This document shows, piece after piece, positions 12,082 to 12,712 of a stretch of DNA of 12,712 bases (positions are counted from its first letter, which is position 1; each line of letters begins with the position of its first letter). This DNA comes from JAJPKK01 sp035311445 (GTDB lineage Bacteria > Pseudomonadota > Alphaproteobacteria > Rhizobiales > Xanthobacteraceae), in the NCBI GenBank assembly GCA_035311445.1, contig DATGCX010000055.1:1-12712 (forward strand), in the 5' to 3' direction. The notes under the pieces are model-generated. The model ran no database searches and was not told where the DNA came from. It saw only the letters and a list, made by a program, of their open reading frames with translations. The position numbers and the translations under genes were made by a program.

Positions 12082-12711
12082 TCATCTTACAGCGTCGCCC
12101 CCGGATATATTATCGTATCGCCCGACGATCGCCATGGTGGTCGTGGCGCCGTCACTATGCACTGCATGAAATTCGGCGTGAAGGTTGACAGTCGGATCGC
12201 AGTGGGTGGCCTCGATCAGGATGCGGGTGCCGAGAGCTGGGCGCGGTACACCGTCAGGAAGCGTGATGATGCCGTGCTCGTCGCCCCCGAAAGCGTATGT
12301 GGCGCCCGGTGTGAGGCCGATGAAACGCGTCGGCGGCGGACCGTTGACGGCGAGCGCCTTGGTGCCTGCGTCGACGGTGATTTGCCTGTCATGGTTGGCC
12401 GACACAACGGTCGTGAGCACGAACAGCGCGGGCGTGAATGGCAGGGCCGACCCGTCATCCCGACGGAGGCGGCCATAGTCAGCATCCATAAAAACGTAGG
12501 AGCCGACCTGCAGCTCCGTGTAAGGGCCGCCCATGTCGTAAGCATGCGCACCGGTTCCACTTCCGGACACGATCGGGCAGGGCACGCCGTCGGCTTCAAG
12601 CAATGCGACGAGTGTGCGCAGCGTCTCTCCAGCCGTGCGGGCAGCGGTGCGCCTCGCGGCCGGATCCACGATGTGCTGAACATGGCCCGCATAACCCTGG
12701 AGGCCGTGGAA
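12082..12711 (-). CDS. D-threonine aldolase/DSD1-type PLP enzyme, C-terminal part (partial)
   Basis: The visible 209 residues run to the window edge; the 5' end with the PLP lysine is outside. The fragment begins FHGLQGYAGHVQHI. It shows SGSGTG (49-54), a PLP-phosphate-type glycine loop, TELQVGSYVFMDADYG (65-80), TPGATYAFGGDEHGII (134-149) and ATHCDPTVNLH (168-178). H170 and D172 form the H-x-D metal pair of D-threonine aldolases, rather than the H-x-C pair of eukaryotic D-serine dehydratases. Such enzymes cleave D-threonine or related D-3-hydroxy amino acids to glycine and an aldehyde, using PLP and a divalent metal. The protein ends RYDNISGGDAVR. The gene runs toward the RpiR regulator. A D-serine or 3-hydroxyaspartate dehydratase activity remains possible. 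Confidence 0.85.
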   Translation of the reverse strand, partial: FHGLQGYAGHVQHIVDPAARRTAARTAGETLRTLVALLEADGVPCPIVSGSGTGAHAYDMGGPYTELQVGSYVFMDADYGRLRRDDGSALPFTPALFVLTTVVSANHDRQITVDAGTKALAVNGPPPTRFIGLTPGATYAFGGDEHGIITLPDGVPRPALGTRILIEATHCDPTVNLHAEFHAVHSDGATTTMAIVGRYDNISGGDAVR

Positions 12712-12712
12712 G

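Noticed and set aside
1..12712. CRISPR array, tRNA, rRNA or toxin-antitoxin pair
   Set aside because: No regularly spaced repeats, no cloverleaf-like segment with conserved T-loop, and no paired small ORFs with toxin or antitoxin motifs were seen by eye.

Overview
The window looks like chromosomal or accessory DNA of a high-GC alphaproteobacterium. Protein styles (Bug-type substrate-binding protein, RpiR/SIS regulator, GC-rich third positions, an intergenic repeat built on GGATTCCGG/CGGAAT half-sites) suggest the Bradyrhizobium/Rhodopseudomonas group. That placement is inferred from protein style only. No rRNA, tRNA, CRISPR array or replication origin was seen.

Left part (1-1715). The window opens in the last 36 codons of a probable IS630-type transposase. 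Two bases beyond its stop, on the other strand, ends a three-gene minus-strand set: a His-rich membrane-anchored or exported protein, an outer-membrane beta-barrel-like protein and a one-helix small membrane protein. The set looks like an envelope metal-handling unit, possibly clipped at its 3' end by the insertion sequence.

Middle (1716-7001). After a non-coding stretch with a stem-loop comes a lone plus-strand Bug/TctC-type solute-binding protein with no TctA/TctB membrane partners nearby. It converges on rfbC-rfbD (minus), whose stop and start codons abut; these encode the last two steps of dTDP-L-rhamnose synthesis. A repeat-bearing intergenic region separates them from a small plus-strand protein with an acidic tail, which converges on a minus-strand NodU/CmcH-family carbamoyltransferase. 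The rhamnose genes and the carbamoyltransferase plausibly serve one surface-polysaccharide pathway (O-antigen or exopolysaccharide with carbamoylated sugars). rfbA and rfbB are not in the window. A 13-bp direct repeat with a 22-bp period lies across the carbamoyltransferase start and creates an overlapping short reading frame.

Right part (7002-12712). After a poorly coding stretch, with one possible 55-residue ORF, all genes are on the minus strand. Reading leftward from the right edge: the C-terminal part of a D-threonine-aldolase/DSD1-type PLP enzyme, a MurR/RpiR-family regulator with palindromes in its upstream region, a small glycine-rich hydrophobic protein, a secreted Cys-rich calcineurin-like phosphoesterase, and a secreted protein with a long Pro/Ala-rich tail. 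The PLP enzyme and the regulator are plausible partners; the other three are of unknown or general function.

I found no clear novel defence or mobile system. The best leads are the His-rich/OMP/small-membrane-protein cassette, the duplicated start region of the carbamoyltransferase, and the palindromes upstream of the RpiR gene.
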